From Schizochytrium sp. TIO01 (taxonomy: Eukaryota; Sar; Bigyra; Thraustochytrida; Thraustochytriidae): DNA of 64,000 nt. The stretch covers positions 6,468,668-6,532,667 of the forward strand of contig SMSO01000032.1 of assembly GCA_004764695.1 (NCBI GenBank), read 5' to 3'. A program made the translations under genes and the position numbers. The number at the start of each line of letters is the position of its first letter. Positions within the stretch are counted from its first letter, which is position 1. This document shows, piece after piece, positions 11,460-21,874 of the stretch. Under the pieces are notes generated by a model. That model did not search any database and had not been told where the DNA came from. It saw nothing but the letters and a program-made list of their open reading frames with translations.

Positions 11460-14400
11460 ATGGACGAGCGTGAGAACTCCGTCAAGGTCGCGGTGCGATG
11501 TCGCCCTTTGAGCGAACGCGAGAAGGAGCGCGGTGCCGTTCAATGTGTGGAGATCGAAGATAATCAGATTGCAATTGAGGGCGGCTTACAGAGTACCGTC
11601 AGTGACACCGCCTCGACTAATGGCGAAAACTCGAACTCTCGTTGCAACACCCCGACTCAGTTCTCAACGCCCACCCAAAGAGGAAGTGGACGCAAGCGTG
11701 GCAAGCGGGTTTTCAACTTTGACTTTGCTTACGGCGAAGACAGTCATCAGGAAACCGTCTTCGATGACATCGGCAAGGGCGTCCTAGAAAATGCTTTTGC
11801 GGGATACAATGCCAGTGTTTTCGCCTACGGTCAGACCGGCTCTGGAAAAACGCACACCATGCTTGGTTCTAACGAGTGCGGTGATCGTCAGGCTGGTCTT
11901 ATCCCGCGAATCTGTTCTTCTCTTGTGGAGAAGCTTGGCAACCCTGATGACCGCGCCGATGACACTGCGCTTGCACGTGCTGCCTCTACGAGATATACTT
12001 TGGAGGCTTCCTATCTCGAAATTTACAACGAGAAGTGTATTGATTTACTCACTCCCATGGATCGCCGCCCAAAGGCGTCCCAGCCGGATGAACCAACAAA
12101 TTTGCGCGTTCGTGAGCACCCAAAGCGTGGACCATATGTTGAAGATCTTACAATCTTGCCGGTGCGCTCCATGGACGACATTAAGCGTATGATGCATATT
12201 GGTGCCAAAGCTCGCACAACTGCTGCTACGAACATGAATAATACCTCAAGTCGTAGTCACGCCATCTTCACGCTTGTATTTACCCAGACAAATATTGCTA
12301 GTGATTTATGCAGTGCAACTGACACCAGTTCAAAGATTAACCTTGTAGATCTCGCTGGTTCTGAACGAGTTGGAGCAAGTGGCGTACAAGGCAAACACCT
12401 CAAGGAAGCCGCGAATATCAATCGTTCTCTGCATACCTTGGGCCGTGTCATCAGCGCCCTTTCCCGTGCAAAAGAATCCTCAAACGGGGGGCGTCTCTCT
12501 ATATTTAGTACTCCGGGCAGTAATCCTGGAACACCGCAATCTGCTGGAGGGCGTGCTTCTACTGGGGGAAGTCGCGAAGTAATTCCGTACCGCGATTCAA
12601 CTCTGACTTGGCTTCTAAAACCTTCTCTTGGTGGTAACTCTCGTACAACCATGTTGGCTACCATCAGTCCTGCTAATTACAACTATGAAGAATCCCTTAC
12701 GACACTTCGTTACGCACAAGACTGCTCCCGAGTTATTAATCGCGCCATTATTAATCGTGATTCCAACAATGAGGTCATCGCTGAGCTTCGAATTGAAATT
12801 GATCTCTTGCGTCAGCGTCTTGCAGTGCAGACTGAAACAAGTGCGCAAATGGCCAACCTTAACGAGGAGCTTCAGCAGCACAAACGGGCTGTAGAGATCG
12901 AAAACATTGAGTCCAAAAAGCTTATTGAGAAAGTTGGCCAACGATACCTGAATGAACTAAAGGAGAAAGAAACAATATGGGAGCGTGATCGCAAGACATT
13001 TGAGGTCCAGTGTCGAGAGAAAGCAGCCCATATTACCACACTAGAAGAGCAGCTCAAGTCCCTGGAAGATGACTTGGATACAACTCGTAGAGTTAAAGAG
13101 GACCTTGAAGATGCTCGAGATGCACTTGATGCAAAGGTACGCGAGCAAGCTGAACAAGCTACGAAGCATATCGAGGCTATTAAGTGGGGAGAACAGCAGC
13201 TCGAGAAACGTGGAGAGTCATTAAAGGCTCGTGAACAGGAACTTCAAGAGACCAAACAAGAACTTGACCAAACACGTCAGAATGCAGCCGCTGAGAAGGC
13301 AGAACTTGAACACAAGCTTCGTGATAATGAGAACGCAAGAGAAAGCCTCATGATCGATCTCGACCAGCTCCGCGACGCAACTGCAAAAGAGAAGAACCGG
13401 CTTACCAAGAACCTTGAAAGCATTAGTAGTGCAAAGGCTCAGCTAGAGGATGAGCTGAGCTTAAGTCGTCAGGATAATGCAAACCTTAATGAGAAGGTTG
13501 AGCATCTCGATGCTGCTCTTCAAGATGCAAAGGCACGGATCGAGTCTCTCGAGGATGAGCGCTCTTCACTTTTGTCTACCCTCGATGAGGAAAAGGCTTC
13601 TTTGAAACGGTCTGAATGTCAACTTGCTGACTTGACTGAGAAGTTTAATCAAATGCAATCCGAAATGCAGGAAAAGATGAAGAACTTGTGCGCTCAAATC
13701 AGTGACCTCGAGCACACGCTCAAAGAGACCACAGAAGCTAAGGCAGAACTCGATAGAAACCTTCAAGAAGAGAAAAAGCATCACCAGGAGGCAATCTCGT
13801 CGGCAGAAGAAGAACAAGCAGCCAAAGAAGCCAAAGCACAAGAACTTGCAGACCTCCAGGCAACAACAAATGCCAGAATTTCCGAACTTGACGACAACGT
13901 GTCTCAACTTACCAGCACAAAGGCAAAACTAGAGAGTGATTTGTCTGAGGCATCGCAAAATATTTTAGACGTCGAAGAGAAAGTTGCCCAGCTTTCAATC
14001 AATCTTGAAAACCTAAAGCAAGAGCTAGCTGAAGTACAAACCTCGGGTAAGGAAGAGCGTAGTATGCTTCAGGCCAATGTAGATGAACTTGCCCAGCAGA
14101 AATCGACTCTCGAAGACCAAGTCGATCAACTTCGTCAGTCTCTTAAGCAAGAGACCACGCGCTATCACGAAGCGACTGACGAATCCAGTTCTCGTGCAGA
14201 GGCAATCGCCGAGCTTGAGTCAGAGCTTGCTTCATGCAAAGATCACATTCAAACACTAGAGCAGAAACGTGAGGAATTGACAAATAACATTGCCAACTTG
14301 GAGCAGGAACTTACAGGGGAAAAAACTGTTTTAGCCCATGCAAACGAGACAATCTCACAGAGAGACTTAACAATCAGCTCTTTGGAAGATCAATTGCAGG

Positions 14401-17400
14401 CAACAAAGGATGAGCTTCGGGCTACTCAAGAGTCGAAGTCCGAGCTTGAAGCAACTGCAGCGCAGCTTCAAAGCAACCTGGACCAAGCGAACGAGAATCT
14501 TGCCGAAGCCAACGCCACGGTTGCTGAAAAGGCATCTACAATTGCGACACTTGAAAGTCAAATTAGTACTCTTGAAGAGTCCCAAAACCAGCTTGAGATC
14601 GAACTTTCAGAAGCAAAGGAGACCATTGTAGTGAAGAATAATGAGATCGAGGGCCTTGAAGCCCAGGTTGCGTCTCTTGAGGACAAATCCAACTCTCTGG
14701 AAAACCAGTTGTCTGAAGCTAACGAGTCCATTACTAATAAACAGTCAAATGTAATCTCTTTAGAGGATCAAGTGGGAGCTTTGGAAGAGCAAGCATCGTC
14801 TCTTGAAGACAAGGTAGCAGCTCTCGAAAGTGAGGGCTCCGCATTGGAAGAGAAGGTTAGTCTTCTGGAGAAAGAGCGTGACGGTTTGCAAGACAGTTTG
14901 GAATCTCAGCGGCAGGCAATTAGCAACCTAGAGATCATGCGTGACGAGCTCAATACCAAACTCAACAACGTAAGTGAAGAACTCACGCGTACTCAAGAAG
15001 AGCTTACGACTCTCCAAGCTACCTCTGCGAAACTGGAAGCCGACCTTCAGGCCAAAACTGAGGAATGCGTTGCTCTGGAGGAGATGCTTACTGAACTAGA
15101 GAACTCAAGCGCGGAGCGGATTGAAAACCTTCGAACAGAGTCTGCAGCCAAGACAGAGCGCATCAATGAGCTGGAAACAGCCAAGTCCGAGCTTGAGAGT
15201 GCGAGGGATGCTCTTCAAGGAACTGTTGATAAGCAGGTGGCTCAACTTGCTGCCAATCTTGACACAATTCAATCTCACGAGACAACCATATCAGAGCTGG
15301 AAACTTGCAAAGCCACATTGGAGGCCGAATCTAGCAATAAGCAGAACACGATCTCGATGAGAGATGTTACGATTGTGGAGCTTGAGAAAAACCTTGCTGA
15401 GACTAAATCAAGCCTCGAAACTGAACTCGCGACCACACGACAAGAAGCCAGCGAGAAGCAAGAGGCTCTCAGCAAGGACAAAGTAAATCTCCAAGCAAAG
15501 ATCGAGGCATGTCAGCTGGAGATCGACGAGCTTGAAAAAGCCAAGGCAGAAGAGAGTTCTAAATTGTACGACCTAAATGCAAAGCATGAGGAGCTTTCCA
15601 TCAAGCATACTCAACTTGAAGATGAACTAGCAAACTTAAAGAGTCACCACGAGGACTCTCTTGAGGAAAACAAGGACATGGCTCACAGAATCTCTGAGCT
15701 TGAAGCAACCAAGTCAAGTCTAGAAGATGAGAAGCTTGCCTTAGAAACAGATAAGGCTCAGTTAGAGGAATCTAAGAAGGGTTTAGAGGAGCGTGTTGCA
15801 AGTCTCGAAGCTACCAAGGAGGAGCTCGAAGCCACTAACTTAGCGCTTGAGCAAGCCCGTGCGGATGCCGATGCAAGCCGAGATGAGGCACAGGCTGAAA
15901 TGTCTCAACTTCAGGAGGAGATTTCAACTGAACGCGAGGCAATGCAGACACGTGCCGAGGAACTCACCAAGGCAGAGGCCGCTGCTGAGGAGCTTTCAAA
16001 GACTTCCCAGGAGCGTATGGACACAGCCGAAACTCTGGATGCTGAAGCAAAGAAGCTGAAGGAAGAGGTTGACTCACTCAAGCAAGTTTGTGATGAGGAA
16101 GGCGAGCGCCAGCGTGCCAAGGAAGAAGAACTGCGGCAGCTTGCGGCTGATACACAGCGCCGTGAAGATGCCATAAAAGCTCGCATTGAAGCCAATCAGC
16201 GTAATGCAAGACGGAAGTGTCACGAAGAGATGATTTTCCGCAAGGAAACCAAAGAGACCATGGAAAGGATGACCGAAGACCATGCGACCGCCATTGAAAC
16301 GCTTAAGCAGGAGCACGGTTCTACACTCGAAGAAACAACAAATGCACATACTGAAGAAGTCGAGCGTATTCGCTTTGAACATCAAGATTCCATCCAGTCT
16401 ATCCATCAAGAGCACGCTGAAGAGGTAGGACGCATCAACGAAGAACATGCCACCGTTGTTCATCAAACTAGGCAAGAACATGCATTCGAAATTGAGCGCC
16501 TTGAAATTGAGCACAACGAAGCGATGGAGTCCGTCATGCAGCAACACAAGGGGGAAATGAATCGTCTTCGAAACGAGCACGCAGAATCTCTTCGAAAAGC
16601 ACAGGAAGAGTATGAAGATGAGCTCGCACAGCTTCAGCGTGAACATCAGGACGCACTGGAGGCACAGCGCATGGACTTTGCCTTGAGAAAGCAAACTCTA
16701 ATTGAAACTAATTTGGACTTGAGACGTCAGCTGGTGGAAGAAAAGGAATGCCGACAGCGAGAAGCCGAGAGGTACTCATCATTGTTTCACAAGGAGGAGT
16801 CCGAGATTGAACGCCAGATCGCTCAAGCTCAGGCCGAAGTGCAGCGTTTGCATTCGAAGCTTCACAGTGCACGTACTGAGCGCCAGATTAGTCAGGATAC
16901 TATGAAGAGCGCGGAGGAGAAGCTTCAGGAGCGTGAACACCGCTTGCGTTGCGAAGAGCTCGCGGCGTTTAAACAGTGGCTTGTAAGCACCGGCGTGACC
17001 CTTCTCAAGTTTCCTAGCACTGGAAGAAAACCCCATGCTCGCATTCTTTGTCTTCATCAAACAAAGCGCGGAAATGGCTCCTACGAGCTGATCATGTCCA
17101 AGGTTCCATCTTCTAAGCGCGCCACCTCGGGCGCCCCGGTTGCTGAGAAGCACATTAGACTTGGTGAGATCGATGGTGTATTTTCAGGATGTACTACAGA
17201 AATTTTTGCACAGTCTCTCGCGGAACCCATTGCTGACCAGTGCTTTTCGATTTCCACCAAGGCTCGTACATATGATCTCCAGTGCAGTACCCGCAGCCAG
17301 CGCGACAAACTTGTCAGCGGTCTTCAAATGATGCTCGAAGAACTTGAGGTACCGGAGAAGTTTCACACATCTGATATGCTTCTTGCGCATGCTGTGGATG

Positions 17401-18236
17401 AGAGCAACCCCATCTTGCAGCATGGGCAGGCTCAGCAAGAGTTTGCTCAGATGCACCACAAGTATGCTGGTGGAGAGGAAGAAGAAGAGGAAGAGGAAGA
17501 AGAGGAAGAGTCCAAGGATGTTATGGAGGCAAAAGAAGACGAAGATTTTTCGAACAGCATCAGCAATGTAGATACGACTAGCACGAAGGAGGACAATACT
17601 GAGATAGTTTATAATGATACTATTGTCCAAAACATGAATGAAGAGATTAACCCTGCCATGGAAGATCTTACTGCCTCTGACGAAGAGCGCTTATCATCCG
17701 AGATGTCACACGCGAGCCAAGCTACTGCACGAACCATCGAACAAGAGATTGAAGAAGCAGAGCCACAGCTCCCAGAGAGACCTGTCAAGAGTGATGGCGA
17801 AATAATTGCAGTTGGGACAGCATCCGAACAACAGCCAAACGAAGAAGAGCAAACGGAGGAGCAGCCTGGGACTTCTACTCAGGAAATCGCATGTGAACAC
17901 ATTGAGAACAAGGCACAAGACAATGAGGACGAAGACCTTAATGTTCGCCCCCCCATCCCCCCCAAGCCTACTGTACTTGAGGAGTGTAAAGAGATCGAGG
18001 ATGAAGCTGCTCAGTTCTCAAGCTCCAGTCCGGAGATAAACAAATCGTCATCGTCCACAAGCGTTTCCTCTTCAAGCTCGAAGAAGAAGAAGCGCAACAA
18101 GCACAAACGCAAGCCGTCGGGAAACCAATCTATGCCCAACAACATTGCTGCCACGACTTCAGTGGCACCTGAACACCACGCTGCTGGTGGAGGATCCTCT
18201 AGCTGGTCCATTTTCTCCCCATTCTCTAGGAAGTAA
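11460..18236 (+). CDS. Kinesin-3-type motor with very long coiled coil and C-terminal PH-like domain
   Basis: One uninterrupted frame of 2258 residues. The N-terminal motor (about 1-430) has the P-loop GQTGSGKT (124-131), switch I NNTSSRSH (260-267) and switch II DLAGSE (297-302). The TLTWLLKPSLGGNSRT and TLRYAQDCSRVINRAIIN segments point to the kinesin-3 (KIF1/Unc104) branch. The loop before IPYRDS, lysine-rich in animal kinesin-3, is instead a Ser/Gly/Thr insertion of about 30 residues (341-372). No FHA domain follows; residues about 435-1830 are almost continuous heptad-type coiled coil. Residues about 1835-1963 look like a PH domain (GRKPHARILCL, LGEIDGVFSG, CFSISTKARTYDL). The tail has a glutamate run (about 2005-2017), a PPIPPKP motif near 2163 and a lysine-rich end. 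Role inferred: plus-end transport of membrane cargo, with the PH-like domain contacting lipid. Its stop overlaps the convergent UPF3 gene. Confidence 0.9.
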   Translation: MDERENSVKVAVRCRPLSEREKERGAVQCVEIEDNQIAIEGGLQSTVSDTASTNGENSNSRCNTPTQFSTPTQRGSGRKRGKRVFNFDFAYGEDSHQETVFDDIGKGVLENAFAGYNASVFAYGQTGSGKTHTMLGSNECGDRQAGLIPRICSSLVEKLGNPDDRADDTALARAASTRYTLEASYLEIYNEKCIDLLTPMDRRPKASQPDEPTNLRVREHPKRGPYVEDLTILPVRSMDDIKRMMHIGAKARTTAATNMNNTSSRSHAIFTLVFTQTNIASDLCSATDTSSKINLVDLAGSERVGASGVQGKHLKEAANINRSLHTLGRVISALSRAKESSNGGRLSIFSTPGSNPGTPQSAGGRASTGGSREVIPYRDSTLTWLLKPSLGGNSRTTMLATISPANYNYEESLTTLRYAQDCSRVINRAIINRDSNNEVIAELRIEIDLLRQRLAVQTETSAQMANLNEELQQHKRAVEIENIESKKLIEKVGQRYLNELKEKETIWERDRKTFEVQCREKAAHITTLEEQLKSLEDDLDTTRRVKEDLEDARDALDAKVREQAEQATKHIEAIKWGEQQLEKRGESLKAREQELQETKQELDQTRQNAAAEKAELEHKLRDNENARESLMIDLDQLRDATAKEKNRLTKNLESISSAKAQLEDELSLSRQDNANLNEKVEHLDAALQDAKARIESLEDERSSLLSTLDEEKASLKRSECQLADLTEKFNQMQSEMQEKMKNLCAQISDLEHTLKETTEAKAELDRNLQEEKKHHQEAISSAEEEQAAKEAKAQELADLQATTNARISELDDNVSQLTSTKAKLESDLSEASQNILDVEEKVAQLSINLENLKQELAEVQTSGKEERSMLQANVDELAQQKSTLEDQVDQLRQSLKQETTRYHEATDESSSRAEAIAELESELASCKDHIQTLEQKREELTNNIANLEQELTGEKTVLAHANETISQRDLTISSLEDQLQATKDELRATQESKSELEATAAQLQSNLDQANENLAEANATVAEKASTIATLESQISTLEESQNQLEIELSEAKETIVVKNNEIEGLEAQVASLEDKSNSLENQLSEANESITNKQSNVISLEDQVGALEEQASSLEDKVAALESEGSALEEKVSLLEKERDGLQDSLESQRQAISNLEIMRDELNTKLNNVSEELTRTQEELTTLQATSAKLEADLQAKTEECVALEEMLTELENSSAERIENLRTESAAKTERINELETAKSELESARDALQGTVDKQVAQLAANLDTIQSHETTISELETCKATLEAESSNKQNTISMRDVTIVELEKNLAETKSSLETELATTRQEASEKQEALSKDKVNLQAKIEACQLEIDELEKAKAEESSKLYDLNAKHEELSIKHTQLEDELANLKSHHEDSLEENKDMAHRISELEATKSSLEDEKLALETDKAQLEESKKGLEERVASLEATKEELEATNLALEQARADADASRDEAQAEMSQLQEEISTEREAMQTRAEELTKAEAAAEELSKTSQERMDTAETLDAEAKKLKEEVDSLKQVCDEEGERQRAKEEELRQLAADTQRREDAIKARIEANQRNARRKCHEEMIFRKETKETMERMTEDHATAIETLKQEHGSTLEETTNAHTEEVERIRFEHQDSIQSIHQEHAEEVGRINEEHATVVHQTRQEHAFEIERLEIEHNEAMESVMQQHKGEMNRLRNEHAESLRKAQEEYEDELAQLQREHQDALEAQRMDFALRKQTLIETNLDLRRQLVEEKECRQREAERYSSLFHKEESEIERQIAQAQAEVQRLHSKLHSARTERQISQDTMKSAEEKLQEREHRLRCEELAAFKQWLVSTGVTLLKFPSTGRKPHARILCLHQTKRGNGSYELIMSKVPSSKRATSGAPVAEKHIRLGEIDGVFSGCTTEIFAQSLAEPIADQCFSISTKARTYDLQCSTRSQRDKLVSGLQMMLEELEVPEKFHTSDMLLAHAVDESNPILQHGQAQQEFAQMHHKYAGGEEEEEEEEEEEESKDVMEAKEDEDFSNSISNVDTTSTKEDNTEIVYNDTIVQNMNEEINPAMEDLTASDEERLSSEMSHASQATARTIEQEIEEAEPQLPERPVKSDGEIIAVGTASEQQPNEEEQTEEQPGTSTQEIACEHIENKAQDNEDEDLNVRPPIPPKPTVLEECKEIEDEAAQFSSSSPEINKSSSSTSVSSSSSKKKKRNKHKRKPSGNQSMPNNIAATTSVAPEHHAAGGGSSSWSIFSPFSRK

Positions 18237-20472
18237 CTGATTTTTGATTTTTTTGTGAAGCTCCCTCACCACCCTTGACGCTGCTGGCCTTGACGCCCTG
18301 AGTACCAAGACTCGCTGCCTTCTTCGCTCCGCGCTTTCTATTTCGAGAGCTCTTGCTTACCTTTGACGAAGAAGCTGTTGATGCTGCGTCTGTGTTCTTC
18401 TTGGGCACAACTCCAGGAGGAGGGTTTCCAGCTTCCGCACCTCCTGCTGGTTTTCCTTTCTTCTCGATGACTGCAGTTGAAGTAACAGCAGGCTTCTTCT
18501 TTTTGGGTACTCCTCGCTTTCTGGTCTTTGAGGCACCTCCGACACTTTTGGAGTCTTTACCCGAGATTGAAGCAGGTTTGCTAGTGCTAGTGCTACTAAC
18601 AGTAACACCAGCAGCAGCTGCTGCAGCTGCAGCTGCTGCCGCTTTTGCTTTCTTCTGTTTCTTCTTCTCAAGACGTGCCAATTTACGTTTAGAGATCGGT
18701 GGTTTGGTTGTAGATGCAGTTGCCACTGAAGCAGCTTTAGAAGTGTTCCCTGAAGACAGTGCAGAACCTAACATGGATTTCTTCTGCTTCTTTTGCTTTT
18801 TCAGGAGCCTCTTCTTGGTCTTTTTGGCTTGCTCTGCGAGTAAAAAGCGCAAAAGTGCAGATTCCTCCTGAACAGGTGCTTCTTTGTTGATGTTATCCCC
18901 TTCTGAGGCCAATCCGCCAGAAATAGGTGCTGACGACTGCAAACCTGAAGATGTCTTAGTAGGTGCCGTTGGCGGTTGAGCTGGGCTAGTGATTGCCTCC
19001 CCTGTAGTAGTCTCAGTCAGCGGAAGTGGCCGTCTACCCCCAAGTGCAATAAATGCCTTAAACTCAGGATCGGCCTCTAGCGTGCCACTCACAGGAGTAG
19101 GAAACTTGCGTTGCTTGCTTGTAAGACCACGCCGATTGAGTGCTAGCTGACAAGTGCAAGATACCTTAGCATACCCTTCATCACCCTCCGATAATTTAGC
19201 CTTGGCAAATAACCCAGCCAGCTCTTCAGTGCGCTTCTTTGCGCTGTCTATGTCGTCCTGCGCAGGTTCACCCTCCTGTCTAGCGCCGCTAGCAGCTGCA
19301 GAAGCATCGTTATTGTTGTCGTCCAAGGCGGAGTCTTCTTGATTTTGTGCAGACACGGCTTCATCGTCCTTGTCGTTGCTTTCTCCATGAGCCGCTAGAG
19401 GCTTGGCAAGGAAATTGTGGCCATCCAATATGCGGCAGAACGAAGTTGCCTTTTGTTCGTCCTCAAAACTTAAGAAAGCAGCTGCAGGTCGCTCTACAGA
19501 GGCCTTACCAGGCACGAACATGACCAGGTCATATTCTAGGCGATCACCCTCTTTGACATTTTGCAGACGTTGGTCCAGCTGCTGTAAAAATTGCGATGCA
19601 TCCTGAAAGCACGCCGGTAATCTCCGCACTGCAACTTTAACACGAGGGAAGATTCCGGTGAGACCTCCGAGACGACGAGAGCCTTTTGTAGAGTCTTTTC
19701 CATTTGCCATGCGCTCCTTTATCTTCTTTAAGAGCTTCTTCTTCTTCTTGAGCTTCTTGAGCTTGTTTTTCTTTTTCTTCTTTGCTGCTGCCGTGAGGTC
19801 CGCAGCACTGCTTCCACCAGTGGTTGCTTCTCCTGCACTTGCTTTGCCACGCCTTCTGCGTCTTCTAGACTCTTTACGAGCCAACTTTGCCTTCATTTTA
19901 GCGCTCAGTGTTGCTCCTGAAGCTACAGATCCTGTTGCAGCTTGCGATGCTCCTCCTTCGCTGGCCTTAGTTTTAGCTGTTTTCCTCCGTTGTCTTCGGT
20001 TCGGCTTGGAGCTTTCGGTAGCATTCTTAGCGGGCTCCATGTTGGGACTTTTCGCTGTAGCTTTAGAAGTTGTGGGTTTTCTGATTTCTTCATTTCCTAC
20101 GTCCGTTTTGGAATTATCACCGCCATTTTTGGCCTTGTTTGCGGAACTATTATGGACGTTGCCGCTGTTCTTGGCGACGTTCTTGGCGCCGTTCTTGGCG
20201 CCGCTGCCACTGCTCTTAGCGCCATTCGTGGCCTGTGACGATGCTTGCTGAGCTTGTGCTGAGGTATCCTTCGCACCCCGTCTTCCCCTCGAGCGATGTC
20301 TCCCTCCGCCCTTGCTCGTGCCTACGTCGCCTCCGTTTGCCGCCGCAGAGGATGCCTTTGGTGCGCCTTGGGGCTGAGGTTTGCCATTTCCGCGCGCGTC
20401 GGACCCGCCAGAGGGCTTGCTTCCGGAACTTGCGCCACCTCCAGACGAGGTCTGCGCATCTCCCCCGCCCAT
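18226..20472 (-). CDS. UPF3: UPF3/Smg4 nonsense-mediated decay factor
   Basis: An intronless 748-residue protein from the ATG at 20472. Residues 1-265 are low-complexity Gly/Ser/Ala/Lys sequence with a poly-lysine stretch (about 231-250). The UPF3 RRM-like domain starts at about 277 (VKVAVRRLPA) and includes AAAFLSFEDEQKATSFCRILDG. An acidic insertion (about 362-432) interrupts it before YAKVSCTCQLALNRR, and the diagnostic GTLEADPEFKAFI follows at 463-475, equivalent to the TIDDDPEY segment of known UPF3 proteins. ESALLRFLLAEQ near 530-545 matches the helix after that motif. The tail is again basic low complexity. UPF3 bridges UPF2 and the exon-junction complex in NMD; the EJC-binding C-terminal motif is not recognisable. 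The CDS overlaps the kinesin CDS by 11 bases tail to tail. Confidence 0.8.
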   Translation of the reverse strand: MGGGDAQTSSGGGASSGSKPSGGSDARGNGKPQPQGAPKASSAAANGGDVGTSKGGGRHRSRGRRGAKDTSAQAQQASSQATNGAKSSGSGAKNGAKNVAKNSGNVHNSSANKAKNGGDNSKTDVGNEEIRKPTTSKATAKSPNMEPAKNATESSKPNRRQRRKTAKTKASEGGASQAATGSVASGATLSAKMKAKLARKESRRRRRRGKASAGEATTGGSSAADLTAAAKKKKKNKLKKLKKKKKLLKKIKERMANGKDSTKGSRRLGGLTGIFPRVKVAVRRLPACFQDASQFLQQLDQRLQNVKEGDRLEYDLVMFVPGKASVERPAAAFLSFEDEQKATSFCRILDGHNFLAKPLAAHGESNDKDDEAVSAQNQEDSALDDNNNDASAAASGARQEGEPAQDDIDSAKKRTEELAGLFAKAKLSEGDEGYAKVSCTCQLALNRRGLTSKQRKFPTPVSGTLEADPEFKAFIALGGRRPLPLTETTTGEAITSPAQPPTAPTKTSSGLQSSAPISGGLASEGDNINKEAPVQEESALLRFLLAEQAKKTKKRLLKKQKKQKKSMLGSALSSGNTSKAASVATASTTKPPISKRKLARLEKKKQKKAKAAAAAAAAAAAGVTVSSTSTSKPASISGKDSKSVGGASKTRKRGVPKKKKPAVTSTAVIEKKGKPAGGAEAGNPPPGVVPKKNTDAASTASSSKVSKSSRNRKRGAKKAASLGTQGVKASSVKGGEGASQKNQKSVTS

Positions 20473-21874
20473 CTACGCCTCGGAAACGTGGCAAACGCGG
20501 ATTCAGGCTCTGGAAACCTCCTTGGTTTCGTCCAACTCCAAGTTTTCGAGGAGCATCTTCGCAGTGACAAAGACAGCAATTTGTCACACCAAGATACTCT
20601 TTGCTCTTTGTGTGACAAAGAAAGAGTTTATTATGGTCGATTGAGCAGTTCCCATTTGAGGTCCTGAGAACAGGCTTTAGACCATACTACAGCAAAAGGG
20701 AGTTGAAGGACTCCGTGGGGATCAGGCTGCTATGAGAGGAACGGGCTAATTTCTATAGTTTCTCAAAATAGGAATACTGTTGAAAAGGAGGTTGGCATTG
20801 ACAAACTGGTCTGGTTCTGGAGTGGTGGCTAAAGTGGACGATTTGAAGACTTGACACCAAGAAGCTAAAGAGGGCATGCTACTCACCAGAGAAGCAAAAT
20901 ATGTACGCTTCCTTGGTATAGAGCAATACCATCTTATTGTGCGCCATATGGGTGATCATTGGCTCAGAAAATAGAAATGACCCTGATTCCAAACCAATTT
21001 TACAGGACAGATAGCACCATCATTTTGGAGTGCTGGGTGACAAATGAGGAACGAGACCAATTTCTTCCCAAGTAATCTTTGCACTATACATGCTATACTT
21101 AGTAGTTTCGGAAGGCCAACGATATCCCCGTTGATTTCCGTGTCAATCCTCAGTTGGCATGAAACTCATAGAACCTTGTAGGTTGGGATGTAAGTAAGGT
21201 AGGTAGGTAGGTACTGTTCCAGTCATGAAGATATCACCGACATACCATACTCGATTTTGAGTAGCTCGATATTACACACATTTTGTCCTGGTGAAGCCAA
21301 TTTTCGTTTGACTTTTGTCGCAAGAAGTAATATTCTTGCACCAGGAGTTTATCAACAACAACCGAAAACTAAACTTATTAAGCCATATGATCTGCTTCAC
21401 CCTATGGTGAGTAACCTCTTGGTTTTCCACGAGCTAATCTTTGCTCGTATTCATCCGTACGTACCGCCATTTTTGCACACATTTCAGCCCCATCACATTA
21501 CCCTTCGGTAACGCGATCTCTACCCACCCTTAGTGTGTGGCCTCCTCCTGATTCCATTTCTCTTTCCGTGCACCTTCGTTTCACCTCCCATTGAAAGCCC
21601 CGTACTAAGGACACACGACTCCGCAGTACTAGGCGTACAATCTCTACCTCCAATAGTCCCATCCTCGCGAGAAGCAAATCCCAAACTCCAAGTCATTACA
21701 CTGCACCACATCACATTGCATTACATTGCATTACATTGCATTATACCCAGTTGTTCCGTGCCAATCAATCTACACGGCCCAAACTAGCCTGGAGAGTCTA
21801 AACTTTCACAATCAGGTCATTCTCTGCAGAGTCCACGACCCCAACCAAAGCCACCCCAAAAGATAGATCTTCAT
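20473..21874. other. Spacer upstream of UPF3 with a possible short spliced frame
   Basis: About 1.4 kb that should include the UPF3 promoter. A plus-strand open stretch ending at about 21410 is followed by GTGAGT and, after about 77 bases, by a pyrimidine-rich TTTCAG, after which the frame closes within eight codons. This could be the end of a small spliced gene, but the 5' part is not found. A GGTA microsatellite lies at 21197-21213 and a TTACATTGCA tandem repeat at 21712-21744. Confidence 0.3.

Noticed and set aside
16074-16694. A 206-codon minus-strand frame inside the kinesin coiled coil
   Set aside because: Phe/Leu/Cys-rich translation is the antisense of Glu/Lys-rich coiled coil.
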